From the NCBI GenBank assembly GCA_012927625.1, contig JABBOV010000024.1, forward strand, positions 248,001 through 312,000: DNA of 64,000 nt, given 5' to 3'. Below are positions 9,229-18,429 of this stretch, piece after piece (the stretch's first letter is position 1; the number at the start of each line of letters is the position of its first letter). Origin of the DNA: Glaciimonas sp. Its GTDB lineage: Bacteria > Pseudomonadota > Gammaproteobacteria > Burkholderiales > Burkholderiaceae_D. The translations under genes were made by a program, and so were the position numbers. A model generated the notes under the pieces. The model was given only the letters and a program-made list of their open reading frames with translations. It was not told the origin of the DNA and did not search any database.

Positions 9229-10521
9229 ATGATTTTTAAAAAAAGGAGTCCTGTACAAATGAAAACCAAGATACTCGCGTCTGCGCACCATAGCTTGCCA
9301 TTTTTGCGTTGGCAGTCAATGTTGCACTTGTTTATAAGGTTGGGGGCTGTGGCCTGCTTGCCTGCGTTTGCCGCAGAAAATGATGTGTTTCGCCCATACG
9401 TAGGCTATTCTTTTTCTTATGACGAAAACGTATTGGGAATCCCTGATGGAGCCAATCCAAAAGGCGAAAAGCTATCCGATACTTCCCGCCGTGCAGAGGC
9501 TGGACTGGCTTTCAATAAGCGGATTAGTCAGCAGGTTCTATCTGCCAAACTCAATCTTGCCCATGTCACTTATGACCGGTTGGGGGCACTCAACAATGAC
9601 AGCAAAGACCTCCTTGCCAATTGGAATTGGCATGTCGGCGATCGCCTGGAAGGAAATCTAGGCGCAAGCTATGTTGAGGCACTGACACCGTATGCGAATG
9701 GGCAGACGCCGTTCGTGAATTTCAATATTCAGGAGCCCAACCTACGCACGCAACGCCGGGAGTTTGTCGACGGCGCGTGGCGGCTCCATCCCAGTTGGCG
9801 CTTGCGCAGCGGATTGTCCCGCGACACACTCAATTACGATCTCGATTCGCAAAAGACCGGTAACCGGGTCGAGGATTCGTCTGAACTCGGTTTAGATTAC
9901 CTGGCACGCAGCGGCAGCACGGTTGGCATACAGCTGCGTCATACGCGTGGCGATCTCCCGAATCCGCAGCAGATTGGCGCGTTGGTAGTGGACAATAGTT
10001 ACGATCAGAACGAGATCAAGGCGAAGATTAACTGGCTGCTCACAGGGAAAACGCAACTGCAGTTTCTAGGCGGACATGTGCAACGCAAGCACGACTTTTT
10101 CTCGGCGCGTGATTATAGCGGCCTGAACGCGCGCTTGATCGCGAACTGGCAAGCGACAGGCAAGATTGGAGTGACGTTAAGTGGCTGGCGTGAAATCGGT
10201 GCGCTCGATGATTTAACCGCCAGCTACACGCTCAATCAGGGCGTCAGCATCGGCTCCACTTGGGATTTGACGAGCAAGCTTCGGCTGGACGGCCAACTCA
10301 AGCATGAGACAAGCGACTATAGCGGTGCTGCTGCGTTTACATCTTTACTGCCAGCGGATCGCAAAGACATTTTTCGCACTGCATCGCTCAAGCTTACTTA
10401 TCGTACTACCGATCATCTTCAACTGGCAGCCCTGCTCTATCGTAAGAACAGGGATTCCAATATTGCCGGGAATAGCACTCCAAACAACGGCATGATGCTC
10501 AGTTCACGTTATGAATTCTGA
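9229..10521 (+). CDS. EpsL-like outer-membrane protein of the EPS operon
   Basis: 430 aa. A signal peptide ends near LGAVACLPAFAA, and the rest is rich in alternating strands with repeated aromatic-ended segments, ending in YEF, the pattern of an outer-membrane beta-barrel. This fits the EpsL family of betaproteobacterial EPS operons, proposed to help move polysaccharide across the outer membrane. Two starts are possible: ATG 9229 with TAGGAG upstream, and ATG 9259 with AAAGGAG upstream, which gives a shorter signal peptide. It is the first gene of the locus; a weak terminator-like hairpin follows it. Confidence 0.75.
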   Translation: MIFKKRSPVQMKTKILASAHHSLPFLRWQSMLHLFIRLGAVACLPAFAAENDVFRPYVGYSFSYDENVLGIPDGANPKGEKLSDTSRRAEAGLAFNKRISQQVLSAKLNLAHVTYDRLGALNNDSKDLLANWNWHVGDRLEGNLGASYVEALTPYANGQTPFVNFNIQEPNLRTQRREFVDGAWRLHPSWRLRSGLSRDTLNYDLDSQKTGNRVEDSSELGLDYLARSGSTVGIQLRHTRGDLPNPQQIGALVVDNSYDQNEIKAKINWLLTGKTQLQFLGGHVQRKHDFFSARDYSGLNARLIANWQATGKIGVTLSGWREIGALDDLTASYTLNQGVSIGSTWDLTSKLRLDGQLKHETSDYSGAAAFTSLLPADRKDIFRTASLKLTYRTTDHLQLAALLYRKNRDSNIAGNSTPNNGMMLSSRYEF

Positions 10522-10536
10522 GTTGATTTTATTTCC

Positions 10537-10565
10537 AAGCCAGCTGCGCACTTTTGTGGCTTTTT
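10537..10565 (+). terminator. Weak terminator-like hairpin after the EpsL-like gene
   Basis: AAGCCA (10537-10542) and TGGCTT (10557-10562) pair around a 14-nt loop, and the T-run reaches 10565. The stem is short, so it may only reduce read-through into the glycosyltransferase operon. Confidence 0.4.
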
Positions 10566-10647
10566 CAATCGAATCTGCTGTACACGATTACTGCCTGCGC
10601 TTCGTCTTCGCATTCACGATTGATGGTGAAAAGGAACGAGGTAGATC

Positions 10648-12030
10648 ATGACCGTCAATGACATTCCGGTGCTATCGTTTTTTAAGCGCGTGCTTGATCC
10701 ACTCGTTATCTTGAGTACGCTCTACCTGTTGACCGTGGCGCAAAACAAACAATTTTCCGGTAACTACCTGGTGCTGGCAATTGTTGCCGTCTTCATTTCG
10801 TCGTACATTCACGAACAAATCGATTCCTATCGTAATTGGCACCGTGGCAGGCTGCTGGCGTTCGCAAGAGATATTTTTTTCGGTTGGATAATCTTTGTGG
10901 CGATTCTGGTCTTTATCGGATATGCCACCGGATTTTCGTATAAATATTCCGATCGTGTCATCTTGCCCTGGTTCGTCGTTACGCCTTTTGTACTGCTAGC
11001 AAGTCATCTGGCCTTGCGCAGAATAGCGTCTAATCTAAGCAGAAGTGGGCAAGTGCGTTCTGTGGTGATGGTCGGCGCTAACGAGGTCAGTTTGAAACTT
11101 GCCGATCGCATTGCCGAATATCCGCATCTGTTCATGGACGTGCGCGGATTTTTTGATGACCGCGCCAAAATTCGTCTTTCGACGGAACCCGATAAGCCCA
11201 TGCTCGGCCACATGGAGGACATCGCTGGCTATGTCCGGGAACACAATATCAATGTAATTTTTATTAGTCAGCCGATGTCGGCGCAGCCACGTGTGCGCCT
11301 ACTGCTTGATGCATTGCAAGATACCACTGCTTCCATTTATTTTCTGCCGGATATTTACATCTTTGATTTGATGCAGGCGCACTTCGATGAAGTGGGCGGT
11401 GTTCCCGTGGTTGCAATTTGCGAGACTCCATTTGCCGGCATCAATAGTTTAGTCAAGCGCTTTAGTGACATCGTACTTGCCACCCTCATCCTATTATTGT
11501 TAGCACCTGTAATGCTGGCGATAGCGCTGGCTGTCAAATTCACCTCGCCTGGCCGGGTTATCTTTAAACAACGACGCTACGGTTTGAACGGTGAAGAAAT
11601 CATCGTCTATAAATTCCGCTCTATGGCGGTGTGTGAGGATGGTGCGAACGTGGCCCAGGCTAAAAAAAATGATTCGCGAGTAACCCGCCTCGGCGCTTTT
11701 TTGCGCCGCACTTCCCTTGACGAATTGCCGCAGTTCATCAATGTATTGCAAGGACGGATGAGTATCGTCGGTCCGCGACCGCATGCGGTCGCGCACAACG
11801 AGCAATATCGTGGATTGATTAAGGGCTACATGCTGCGTCACAAGGTGAAGCCCGGAATTACCGGATGGGCACAAGTGAACGGACTTCGAGGCGAGACCGA
11901 TACTTTGGACAAGATGGCGGCACGCATTGAATATGATTTGGATTATCTACGTAACTGGTCGATATCGCTCGATCTAAGGATCATTTTGCGCACCGTGAAA
12001 GTGGTGTTAGACCGAGATAATGCTTATTAA
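10648..12030 (+). CDS. Undecaprenyl-phosphate glucose phosphotransferase (WcaJ-type primer of EPS)
   Basis: 460 aa. It transfers a hexose-1-phosphate, probably glucose, from UDP-sugar to undecaprenyl phosphate and so starts each EPS repeat unit at the inner membrane. The N-terminal half has about four membrane segments and a Rossmann-like region (VVMVGANEVSLKLADRI). A membrane re-entrant segment near residues 270-290 precedes the catalytic domain with KQRRYGLNGEEIIVYKFRSM, RTSLDELPQFINVL, MSIVGPRPHA and KPGITGWAQVNGLRG. This is the full bacterial sugar-transferase signature. AAAGGAACGAGG upstream supports the ATG. Confidence 0.93.
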   Translation: MTVNDIPVLSFFKRVLDPLVILSTLYLLTVAQNKQFSGNYLVLAIVAVFISSYIHEQIDSYRNWHRGRLLAFARDIFFGWIIFVAILVFIGYATGFSYKYSDRVILPWFVVTPFVLLASHLALRRIASNLSRSGQVRSVVMVGANEVSLKLADRIAEYPHLFMDVRGFFDDRAKIRLSTEPDKPMLGHMEDIAGYVREHNINVIFISQPMSAQPRVRLLLDALQDTTASIYFLPDIYIFDLMQAHFDEVGGVPVVAICETPFAGINSLVKRFSDIVLATLILLLLAPVMLAIALAVKFTSPGRVIFKQRRYGLNGEEIIVYKFRSMAVCEDGANVAQAKKNDSRVTRLGAFLRRTSLDELPQFINVLQGRMSIVGPRPHAVAHNEQYRGLIKGYMLRHKVKPGITGWAQVNGLRGETDTLDKMAARIEYDLDYLRNWSISLDLRIILRTVKVVLDRDNAY

Positions 12031-12133
12031 TTTAGGCTAATTTTACCGAACTGCTGCGCATTCAATGCGAAATAGTTGGACGCATCTGGCGTGAAATCTG
12101 CCGGAGTTTTGAAACAAACTGAAAGGGGTTGCA

Positions 12134-12652
12134 ATGAAAAAGCTGCGATTGTTGTTAAGTGCTCTGGTCTTTAGCGCTTCTGGTTGGGCCAATGCTAGCG
12201 TGCCGATTATTCAGTTGCCCGAATCCAATAGGATGGATGTGAATTTTTATTCGCACGTTAGTTTGAATAACACTTTTTCAGGAGTCAGAGACAACAGCAG
12301 CTCAGTCGGAGGCAGTGCAGGCAATGGTATGCGCGATCCGCAATTCAGGTCAGCTTCGTTTCTGACATCGAACGTTTTCTCAGACATCTTGACGCAAGCG
12401 GAAAGCATGTCGACCTTGACCGATCATCAGGTAAATGAAGGGTCATTTTCGTCATATGCCAGGGTGGGGCCCTCATCCTTTGGTGCGTCAGATTCCAATG
12501 TCGGTGCTGGCAATATCGAACTGCGTTACGGTGCTCTGGTTGCGTCGTCACCGGCGTTAAAAATTTGGACTGTTCTATTGCTTGCTGTTGGCTGTGTTGT
12601 TTATCAAGGACGTCACCGGCAACGACCTTTTGGATATAGAAAGTTACATTGA
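12134..12652 (+). CDS. Small secreted protein with C-terminal membrane anchor, unknown function
   Basis: 172 aa, not recognised. It has a clear signal peptide (MKKLRLLLSALVFSASGWANA) and a serine- and asparagine-rich low-complexity middle. The C-terminus is a short hydrophobic segment, LKIWTVLLLAVGCVVY, followed by a basic tail (RHRQRP). The tripartite layout resembles cell-surface sorting signals such as PEP-CTERM, but the Pro-Glu-Pro motif is missing and no exosortase gene is in the window. AGGGG before the ATG supports translation. It lies between the priming transferase and EpsD and is probably part of the EPS operon. Confidence 0.65.
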   Translation: MKKLRLLLSALVFSASGWANASVPIIQLPESNRMDVNFYSHVSLNNTFSGVRDNSSSVGGSAGNGMRDPQFRSASFLTSNVFSDILTQAESMSTLTDHQVNEGSFSSYARVGPSSFGASDSNVGAGNIELRYGALVASSPALKIWTVLLLAVGCVVYQGRHRQRPFGYRKLH

Positions 12653-12722
12653 GAGTCGTGTCCATGGACGCCTGACGACCGGTTGCCGGAATGATAAAAA
12701 ATATTATTGAGAGATTCAAATT

Positions 12723-13700
12723 TTGATTTTCCGAAAAAAAATCCAGTGCATCCAGATTGGGATAAATAGCTATCCGGCCTTAAAAAAGCAGGCATTTTTA
12801 GGTGCCTTCACATTGGCTGCTGTGATGAGTCTGTCTGCCTGCAACAAGCAAGCTAGTTCGGAACTTAAAGACGAGCGATCATCACCATTCGTCAAAGTCA
12901 ATGACGTCGAAATTACCATGCTGCAACCCATCGATGATTTAGTGGCTGCCGAACGCCGCCCAATAGCCGCGGAGCAAGCAGTAAATAAACAATTACTGGA
13001 GACGATGATTGATCGCCAGTTGCTGCAGGAGGAGGCGATGCGCAATAGGCTCGACCGTGACCCTAAAGTGATACAAGCGATTGATCGCGCCAAGACACAA
13101 ATTCTTGCTCAGGCATATTTGCAAAGCAAGTTTGCCACCATAGACACGCCTTCCAGGGCTGAAATTGATACTTACTTTCAGACGCACCCTGAGTTATTCA
13201 CCCAGCGCAAATTGTTCTACATGAATGAATTAGTGGTTGCTACCAAGGACGTTACTGCCAAACTCAAAAAGAGACTTGATTCTGCCAAATCGATCGAACA
13301 AGTCGCGGTCTGGCTTGACAATAATCACGTGCAATATAAACGCACCCAATTGACGCGTAGTACTGCGGATCTGGCACCAGAAATAATCACGAAATTGCGA
13401 GCAATGCGCAGGAATCAATTGTTCGTCATTAAGGCAGGCGAATACAGCATGCTGAACTCTATTTATGATGTAAAGCCCAGTCCCGTTACGGCGCAAGCGG
13501 CTGCTCCGCAAATTGAACGCTATCTGCGCAATAAAAAACGCAAGCAGATCGGAGACCTGGAACTTGGACGGTTGCGCGCATCGGCCAAGATTGAATATCT
13601 CAACAAAAAGCAGTTGGCTACAACGATCTCGCCAGCAGCCCAGAAAACGGGTTCGTCCACGACGGCCCAAATAGAAAACGGCACAACAGGCGTCAAGTAA
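12723..13700 (+). CDS. epsD: EpsD-family peptidyl-prolyl cis-trans isomerase, lipoprotein
   Basis: 325 aa. The lipobox LSAC-N near residue 40 predicts a lipoprotein in the periplasm. The next part is a SurA/PpiD-like N-domain (NKQLLETMIDRQLLQEEAMR), followed by a parvulin-like region from about residue 155 (FTQRKLFYMNELVV). EpsD proteins are standard members of Eps operons and probably fold the export proteins. The only in-frame start with enough room for the signal sequence is TTG 12723, preceded by GAGAG and an upstream stop at 12708. A non-ATG start is thus likely. Confidence 0.85.
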   Translation: MIFRKKIQCIQIGINSYPALKKQAFLGAFTLAAVMSLSACNKQASSELKDERSSPFVKVNDVEITMLQPIDDLVAAERRPIAAEQAVNKQLLETMIDRQLLQEEAMRNRLDRDPKVIQAIDRAKTQILAQAYLQSKFATIDTPSRAEIDTYFQTHPELFTQRKLFYMNELVVATKDVTAKLKKRLDSAKSIEQVAVWLDNNHVQYKRTQLTRSTADLAPEIITKLRAMRRNQLFVIKAGEYSMLNSIYDVKPSPVTAQAAAPQIERYLRNKKRKQIGDLELGRLRASAKIEYLNKKQLATTISPAAQKTGSSTTAQIENGTTGVK

Positions 13701-13773
13701 GCCGACCTACCTGTGTTTGCAGCTAGCAAATGAATATTGGTTAAATATCGACTAAAAATAGGATGCACAATAA

Positions 13774-14562
13774 ATGACAAAAATTATGATGGCCTTATTG
13801 ATACTGATGCTCAACGCCTGGAGCACCAGTGCCAGTGCCGAAGATATTCTGCTCGGCCCGAACGATGTAGTGAAAATTTCCGTGTATGGAAACCCTGATC
13901 TATCACTTGAAACCAGAGTGAGCCAAACCGGCAGCATCACTTTTCCCCTGGTGGGTGAAGTCAAGGTCGGTGGCTTCGCCACCTCGGCGGCCGAAAAGGA
14001 AATTGCCGGCCTGCTCATGAGTGGCGGTTTCGTTCTCAAACCCCAGGTGAATATTCTCGTCACCTCGCAGCAGAGCCAACTGGTCTCGGTCCTGGGCCAG
14101 GTTGCCAAGCCAGGGCGCTATCCGATTGATGGCAAGCACAGCCTGATCGATATCCTGGCGCTTGCCGGGGGCGTTGTGCCGGAAGGTGGCGACACGGTTA
14201 CCTTGATTCGCAACCGCAATGGCCAGAGTAAAAAAGAAGTGATCGACCTGATCGACATGGTGCGCTCCGGCAATATGAAAAAGGATCTGGACTTGATAAC
14301 CGATGATGTTGTGTATGTCGAGCGAGCGCCCAGGTTCTATGTCTACGGTGAGGTTCAAAAGCCGGGTTCTTATCGCCTGGAACGCAATATGACGGTGCTA
14401 CAGGTACTGGCGGTTAGCGGTGGGCTGACTGCGCGTGGCACCGAGCGCGGTATGCGCATCAAACGGCGCGATGCGGATGGCAAGGTACACGAGTTCAAGG
14501 CCGAACACGAAGATTTAATTCAGATTGATGACGTGGTCTACGTTAAAGAAAGCTTGTTCTGA
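13774..14562 (+). CDS. epsE: EpsE polysaccharide export protein (Wza family)
   Basis: 262 aa. A signal peptide (MMALLILMLNAWSTSASA) is followed by the Poly_export domain (LLGPNDVVKISVYGNPDLS, VSQTGSITFPLVGEVKVGG) and two SLBB repeats (VSVLGQVAKPGRYPID; YVYGEVQKPGSYRLE). It should form or line the outer-membrane export channel. Unlike E. coli Wza no lipobox cysteine is visible, so the EpsL-like barrel may complete the pore. Gene order epsD-epsE-epsF-epsG is the conserved export core of this locus type. Confidence 0.93.
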   Translation: MTKIMMALLILMLNAWSTSASAEDILLGPNDVVKISVYGNPDLSLETRVSQTGSITFPLVGEVKVGGFATSAAEKEIAGLLMSGGFVLKPQVNILVTSQQSQLVSVLGQVAKPGRYPIDGKHSLIDILALAGGVVPEGGDTVTLIRNRNGQSKKEVIDLIDMVRSGNMKKDLDLITDDVVYVERAPRFYVYGEVQKPGSYRLERNMTVLQVLAVSGGLTARGTERGMRIKRRDADGKVHEFKAEHEDLIQIDDVVYVKESLF

Positions 14563-14615
14563 TTTGCGCTGATATGCGCATTGACAACCAGTCATCATGA
14601 TCTAAGGACACACCC

Positions 14616-16040
14616 ATGAATTTATCCCAGTTTTTACTGATACTGCGAGCGCACTACAAGGTCATTCTGCTCACGCTCATCGTGACTGTGGCGGCGACCT
14701 TGACCGTGACTCTGCTAAAGCACAAGGCCTACAAGGCAACGACATCGCTGGTGCTCAACTACAAGGGTACCGACCCTGTGACCGGAGTCGCCATGCCGTC
14801 GCAATTGTTGCCCGGCTACATGTCCACGCAGGTCGATATTGTCAATAGTATGAGCGTCGCGTTGAAGGTAGTCGATGCGCTTAAACTGGCTGAAGGCGAG
14901 GAAGTGACGCAGAGCTTCCTGGACTCTACCGGCGGCGAGGGCAACATCCGTGACTGGGTGGCTGTGGGACTGCTGGCCAAGCTTGATGTTGAACCCTCGC
15001 GTGAAAGCAGCGTACTCAACATCACTTTCACGAGCCTGTCGGCGCCGTTGGCAGCCAGTGTTGCTAACGCTTTCGGTAACGCCTATCAACAAGTGAGCGT
15101 CAAACTGAAGGTCGATCCATCGAAGAAGACCTCAGTTTATTTCAACGATCAGATCAAGTTATTGCGCAATAATTTTGAAGTCGCTCAAAAAAATCTTTCC
15201 AAATATCAACAGGAAAACGGCATAGTCAACACAGACAAAAGCCTTGATGTCGAATCGGTCCGCCTTAACGAACTATCCAGTCAATTGGTGGCAGCTCAAG
15301 GACAGACGATGGAAGCAAGTTCGCGTCAGCGCCAGGTCCAGGGCAGTAAAGCGGCCGAATCGCCCGATATCGCGAACAATCCGCTGATTCAGAACCTCAA
15401 GATGGGATTGGGAAGCGCCGAATCGAAGTTCTCCGAGATCGCGCAAAGACTGGATAAGAACCACCCGCAATACCAGGGCGCCAAGGCTGAAGTGGACAAG
15501 CTGCGCGCAGATATGAACGCGCAAATCAGCATCGCTTCGAATGCCGTCAGCAGCAATGCGGTCATCATGCGACAGCGTGAAGCCGAGGTCCGTGCCGCAT
15601 TGGGGGCACAAAAGCTCAAGGTGCTGCAGCTTAATCGCACGCGTGATGAATTGTCGGTACTCAGCAGAGAAATGGACAGTGCGCAACGCGCCTACGAGAC
15701 CATCTCGCAGCGTTTGACGCTGACCAACCTTGAAGCACAGTCGAACCAGTCCGATATCGCGGTGCTTACTCCAGCCCTGACGCCCCTTAAACCGTTTAGC
15801 CCGAAGCTTTTGCTCAATATCTTGCTGGCACTTGTTGTCGGTGTGCTGCTCGGCGTCGGTGGCGCCGTAATCCTTGAGTTGCTTGACAGGCGCGTGCGTT
15901 CGGCTGCGGACTTGGCCGGATTGAGCGGGCTTGCGGTACTTGGCGTAATGCAGAAATCGAATGCAGTAGCACGTCAACAATCCAACCGGGCGGCGTTCGC
16001 GCGGCGCGATCCGCCTGCCGGTTCGCCGATTGTCGGTTAA
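14616..16040 (+). CDS. epsF: EpsF chain-length determinant (Wzz-type polysaccharide co-polymerase)
   Basis: 474 aa inner-membrane protein. One membrane segment lies near residues 13-33 (HYKVILLTLIVTVAATLTVTLL), then a Wzz domain, a long coiled-coil region (about 170-390) in the periplasm, and a second membrane segment near 403-425. It has no kinase domain; that is carried by EpsG, encoded 44 bp downstream, so the pair forms a two-protein co-polymerase/kinase. It sets EPS chain length together with EpsG. Confidence 0.93.
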   Translation: MNLSQFLLILRAHYKVILLTLIVTVAATLTVTLLKHKAYKATTSLVLNYKGTDPVTGVAMPSQLLPGYMSTQVDIVNSMSVALKVVDALKLAEGEEVTQSFLDSTGGEGNIRDWVAVGLLAKLDVEPSRESSVLNITFTSLSAPLAASVANAFGNAYQQVSVKLKVDPSKKTSVYFNDQIKLLRNNFEVAQKNLSKYQQENGIVNTDKSLDVESVRLNELSSQLVAAQGQTMEASSRQRQVQGSKAAESPDIANNPLIQNLKMGLGSAESKFSEIAQRLDKNHPQYQGAKAEVDKLRADMNAQISIASNAVSSNAVIMRQREAEVRAALGAQKLKVLQLNRTRDELSVLSREMDSAQRAYETISQRLTLTNLEAQSNQSDIAVLTPALTPLKPFSPKLLLNILLALVVGVLLGVGGAVILELLDRRVRSAADLAGLSGLAVLGVMQKSNAVARQQSNRAAFARRDPPAGSPIVG

Positions 16041-16084
16041 TCGCAGAAGTTCGAAATAGGTAGAAGCAATCACATGGGGAAAAA

Positions 16085-16990
16085 ATGATACATACCAACT
16101 CACCCGTCAAAACCAGTACTGTTTCAGAATTTGTCGGCAAGGAAGCGTCCAGCCTGCCGCATCGCTCTATAGGTGCGATCCTGGTCGAAGCCGGACGTCT
16201 GAGTGCCGATAACGCAGAAAAAATTGTGCACCTTCAGCGCGAGCGCGGTCAGCGCTTCGGGGAGACTGCAATCGGTCTGGGCTTATTGACACAAGCCGAC
16301 ATCGAAATGGGGCTGTCGCGCCAGTTCGATTTTCCCTATTTACTGAAAGGTGAAAGTCAAGTCAGCCACGAACTGATCGCGGCCTACGATCCCTTTTGCG
16401 CAGAGGTCGAAGCGCTGCGGGCGTTGCGTAGCCAGCTCATGCTGCGTTGGTTCGACAGTGCAGAAGAGCATATTGCGCTCGCGATCACCAGCCCGGAGCG
16501 CAATGAAGGTCGTAGTTTTCTCGCTGCGAATTTGGCGGTGGCGTTCTCCCAACTCGGTGAGCGAACTCTTTTGATCGACGCCGACATGCGCAATCCGCGC
16601 CAACATGCGTTATTCGGCCTGCCAAACCGGAATGGCTTGTCCGCAATTCTTTCCGGTCGCAGCGAGATCGATGCAATCGCGCGCATTCCCTCGCTGATCG
16701 ATCTTTCTGTACTGCCGGCCGGTGCCATACCGCCCAATCCGCAAGAGCTGCTTGCTCGGCCGTTGTTCAAGCAATTGCTGCACGAGTTGACGCGCAGGTA
16801 TGACGTCATTCTGATTGACACTCCTGCCACTGATGTGTTTGCGGACGCCCAGAGTGTCGCTGCCCGTGCCGGTGCTGCGCTGGTCATCGCGCGCAAAGAC
16901 GTCAGCCACATTCATGCAGTGCGTAATTTGGTTGACACGATGCGCCAAGCCAGCATCGTCGTGGTTGGTACCGTGCTAAATACGTTTTGA
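16085..16990 (+). CDS. epsG: EpsG, BY-kinase-like chain-length ATPase with N-terminal MshEN-like domain
   Basis: 301 aa cytoplasmic protein. Residues about 25-90 (GAILVEAGRLSADNAEKIVH, GLGLLTQADIEMGLSRQF) resemble the MshEN/type II secretion E N-terminal domain, which in other proteins binds c-di-GMP. The rest is a bacterial tyrosine-kinase ATPase with Walker A' TLLIDADMRNPRQ and Walker B DVILIDTPAT. The P-loop reads SPERNEGRSF, so the usual lysine is arginine (R143). There is no C-terminal tyrosine cluster; the protein ends VVVGTVLNTF. It is likely the partner of EpsF. Confidence 0.88.
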   Translation: MIHTNSPVKTSTVSEFVGKEASSLPHRSIGAILVEAGRLSADNAEKIVHLQRERGQRFGETAIGLGLLTQADIEMGLSRQFDFPYLLKGESQVSHELIAAYDPFCAEVEALRALRSQLMLRWFDSAEEHIALAITSPERNEGRSFLAANLAVAFSQLGERTLLIDADMRNPRQHALFGLPNRNGLSAILSGRSEIDAIARIPSLIDLSVLPAGAIPPNPQELLARPLFKQLLHELTRRYDVILIDTPATDVFADAQSVAARAGAALVIARKDVSHIHAVRNLVDTMRQASIVVVGTVLNTF

Positions 16991-17152
16991 ATATTCATTG
17001 GGTTAGATGGCGCCGCGTTACGGCGACTTTGCTGGCCCTGGTGGAGTGCTATTTGATTCACGAAATTTTGAAAATATCGCCGCTTATGGCACATTTTTTT
17101 CTGGGATTGCGAACGACTAAAAAATCGCTTGCGGCTGCCGATGGTTTAAAAA

Positions 17153-18124
17153 ATGGAAAATAAAATTAAGATTACTGCAATTGTGCCGGCATACAACGTA
17201 GAAAACTACATCGCCGCGGCGATCGATTCTTTGCTGAATCAAACCGAAAAATTTCATGAAATTATTATTGTGAATGACGGCAGCACCGACAACACCGGAA
17301 CATTAATTGATCAGTACACGGATATCGCTGGGATAAAAATTTTTCATACCGGCAATAATGGGCAAGCGTGCGCCAGAAATTTTTCCTTATCGCAGGCCAG
17401 TGGCGACTATGTATATTTTTTTGATTCGGATGATTTGCTCAATGCGGATTTTGTCGAATCGATGCAGGCATTAGTCCACCAAAAACCCGAGATCGACATC
17501 ATTTATTTTTCAGGCCAGTCATTTTTGGATGATGGATGTCGATTGGAATATATGCCATCGTATGACAGAAAAATCGACATGGGATGGCCATCCGGTATTG
17601 AAGCGACAGGTTTTATGCTGCAGCGGGATATGTATTTCGCTAGTCCCTGTTTGTATCTGTCAAAAAGAGCTTTATGGGGTGACAACAACTTGTCATTCAT
17701 GAATATTGTGCATGAAGACGAAGAGATCATCATGCGGCTGAGTTGTTCTGCCGGTATGTCGCTCTGCCTTAGCAAAGTTTTCTTCAAACGGCGAATCCGT
17801 CTGGAATCGACCATGACGCTGCCGAAATCAAAACGCAACGCGATTGGATATCTGTACACGCTGGAATCGATCGCGTCCTATTGCAATAGGAACAGGGTAC
17901 AGGTTTTGCCAATAAAAAATGACTTGGTCAGACGTTTTTACAATATTTTGTGTGGGTATTTCGCGCTATGCAAAGCGATCGATTTACGTCCTGAATATAA
18001 AAAACTATTTACCCTGCTCATCGAATTAGGCCGCTTCCCCGCTCCCAGGCAACTTTACGAAATGTGGGTTCCGGCGGCTTTTCATGCAAGGCTTTCCACT
18101 GTTAAACGAAAGTTATGCAAATGA
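17153..18124 (+). CDS. Family 2 glycosyltransferase
   Basis: 323 aa GT-A enzyme adding a sugar to the lipid-linked EPS unit. It shows ITAIVPAYNVENYIAAAIDSL, IIIVNDGSTDNTG and the metal-binding FFDSDD. Donor and acceptor are unknown. Codon use and composition are visibly more AT-rich than the flanking eps genes, no clear Shine-Dalgarno precedes the ATG, and a dispersed AT-rich repeat follows at 18202. This suggests later acquisition as a variable part of the EPS locus. Confidence 0.9.
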   Translation: MENKIKITAIVPAYNVENYIAAAIDSLLNQTEKFHEIIIVNDGSTDNTGTLIDQYTDIAGIKIFHTGNNGQACARNFSLSQASGDYVYFFDSDDLLNADFVESMQALVHQKPEIDIIYFSGQSFLDDGCRLEYMPSYDRKIDMGWPSGIEATGFMLQRDMYFASPCLYLSKRALWGDNNLSFMNIVHEDEEIIMRLSCSAGMSLCLSKVFFKRRIRLESTMTLPKSKRNAIGYLYTLESIASYCNRNRVQVLPIKNDLVRRFYNILCGYFALCKAIDLRPEYKKLFTLLIELGRFPAPRQLYEMWVPAAFHARLSTVKRKLCK

Positions 18125-18429
18125 GAAATGACGCCGCTGATGTCTTGCGTTGTTGATGAAAAATGAACATGATTCTGAGCACGAATAAATTAAAAAAACT
18201 GGGAGTATAGCTATATTTATGGCACTTTTCGCATATATATAATGCGGAAAAAAAATATACAATATTCAGTATTTAATATAAATCAGGTCCTGGCTTGGCA
18301 ACTTTGGCAGCCGTTCCGATGCGCTCCATAACCGCCTTTTTTCATGCCTTTCGGGTTTTGCGCAGGGATTGTTTTCTGCCCTGATGAACATGCGCAGCAA
18401 CAGTTGCACAGAAAAAATAAGGATAAACG
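18125..18429. other. Intergenic region with repeat, before the flippase
   Basis: 305 bp. The only structure I can support is the 71-bp dispersed repeat at 18202-18272; no gene is seen. Confidence 0.6.
18202..18272 (+). repeat. Dispersed 71-bp intergenic repeat, copy A
   Basis: It aligns without gaps to the 71-bp copy at 32671. Shared blocks are GGAGTAT at the start, CGCAT and TGCGG in the centre, and CAGTAT at the end. The centre CGCAT-ATATATA-ATGCG is a perfect short hairpin. It lies 158 bp before the flippase gene. Confidence 0.7.

Noticed and set aside
17005-17030. CGCCG-CGTTA-CGGCG hairpin after epsG as terminator
   Set aside because: A short stem and no T-run follow; not strong enough to call.
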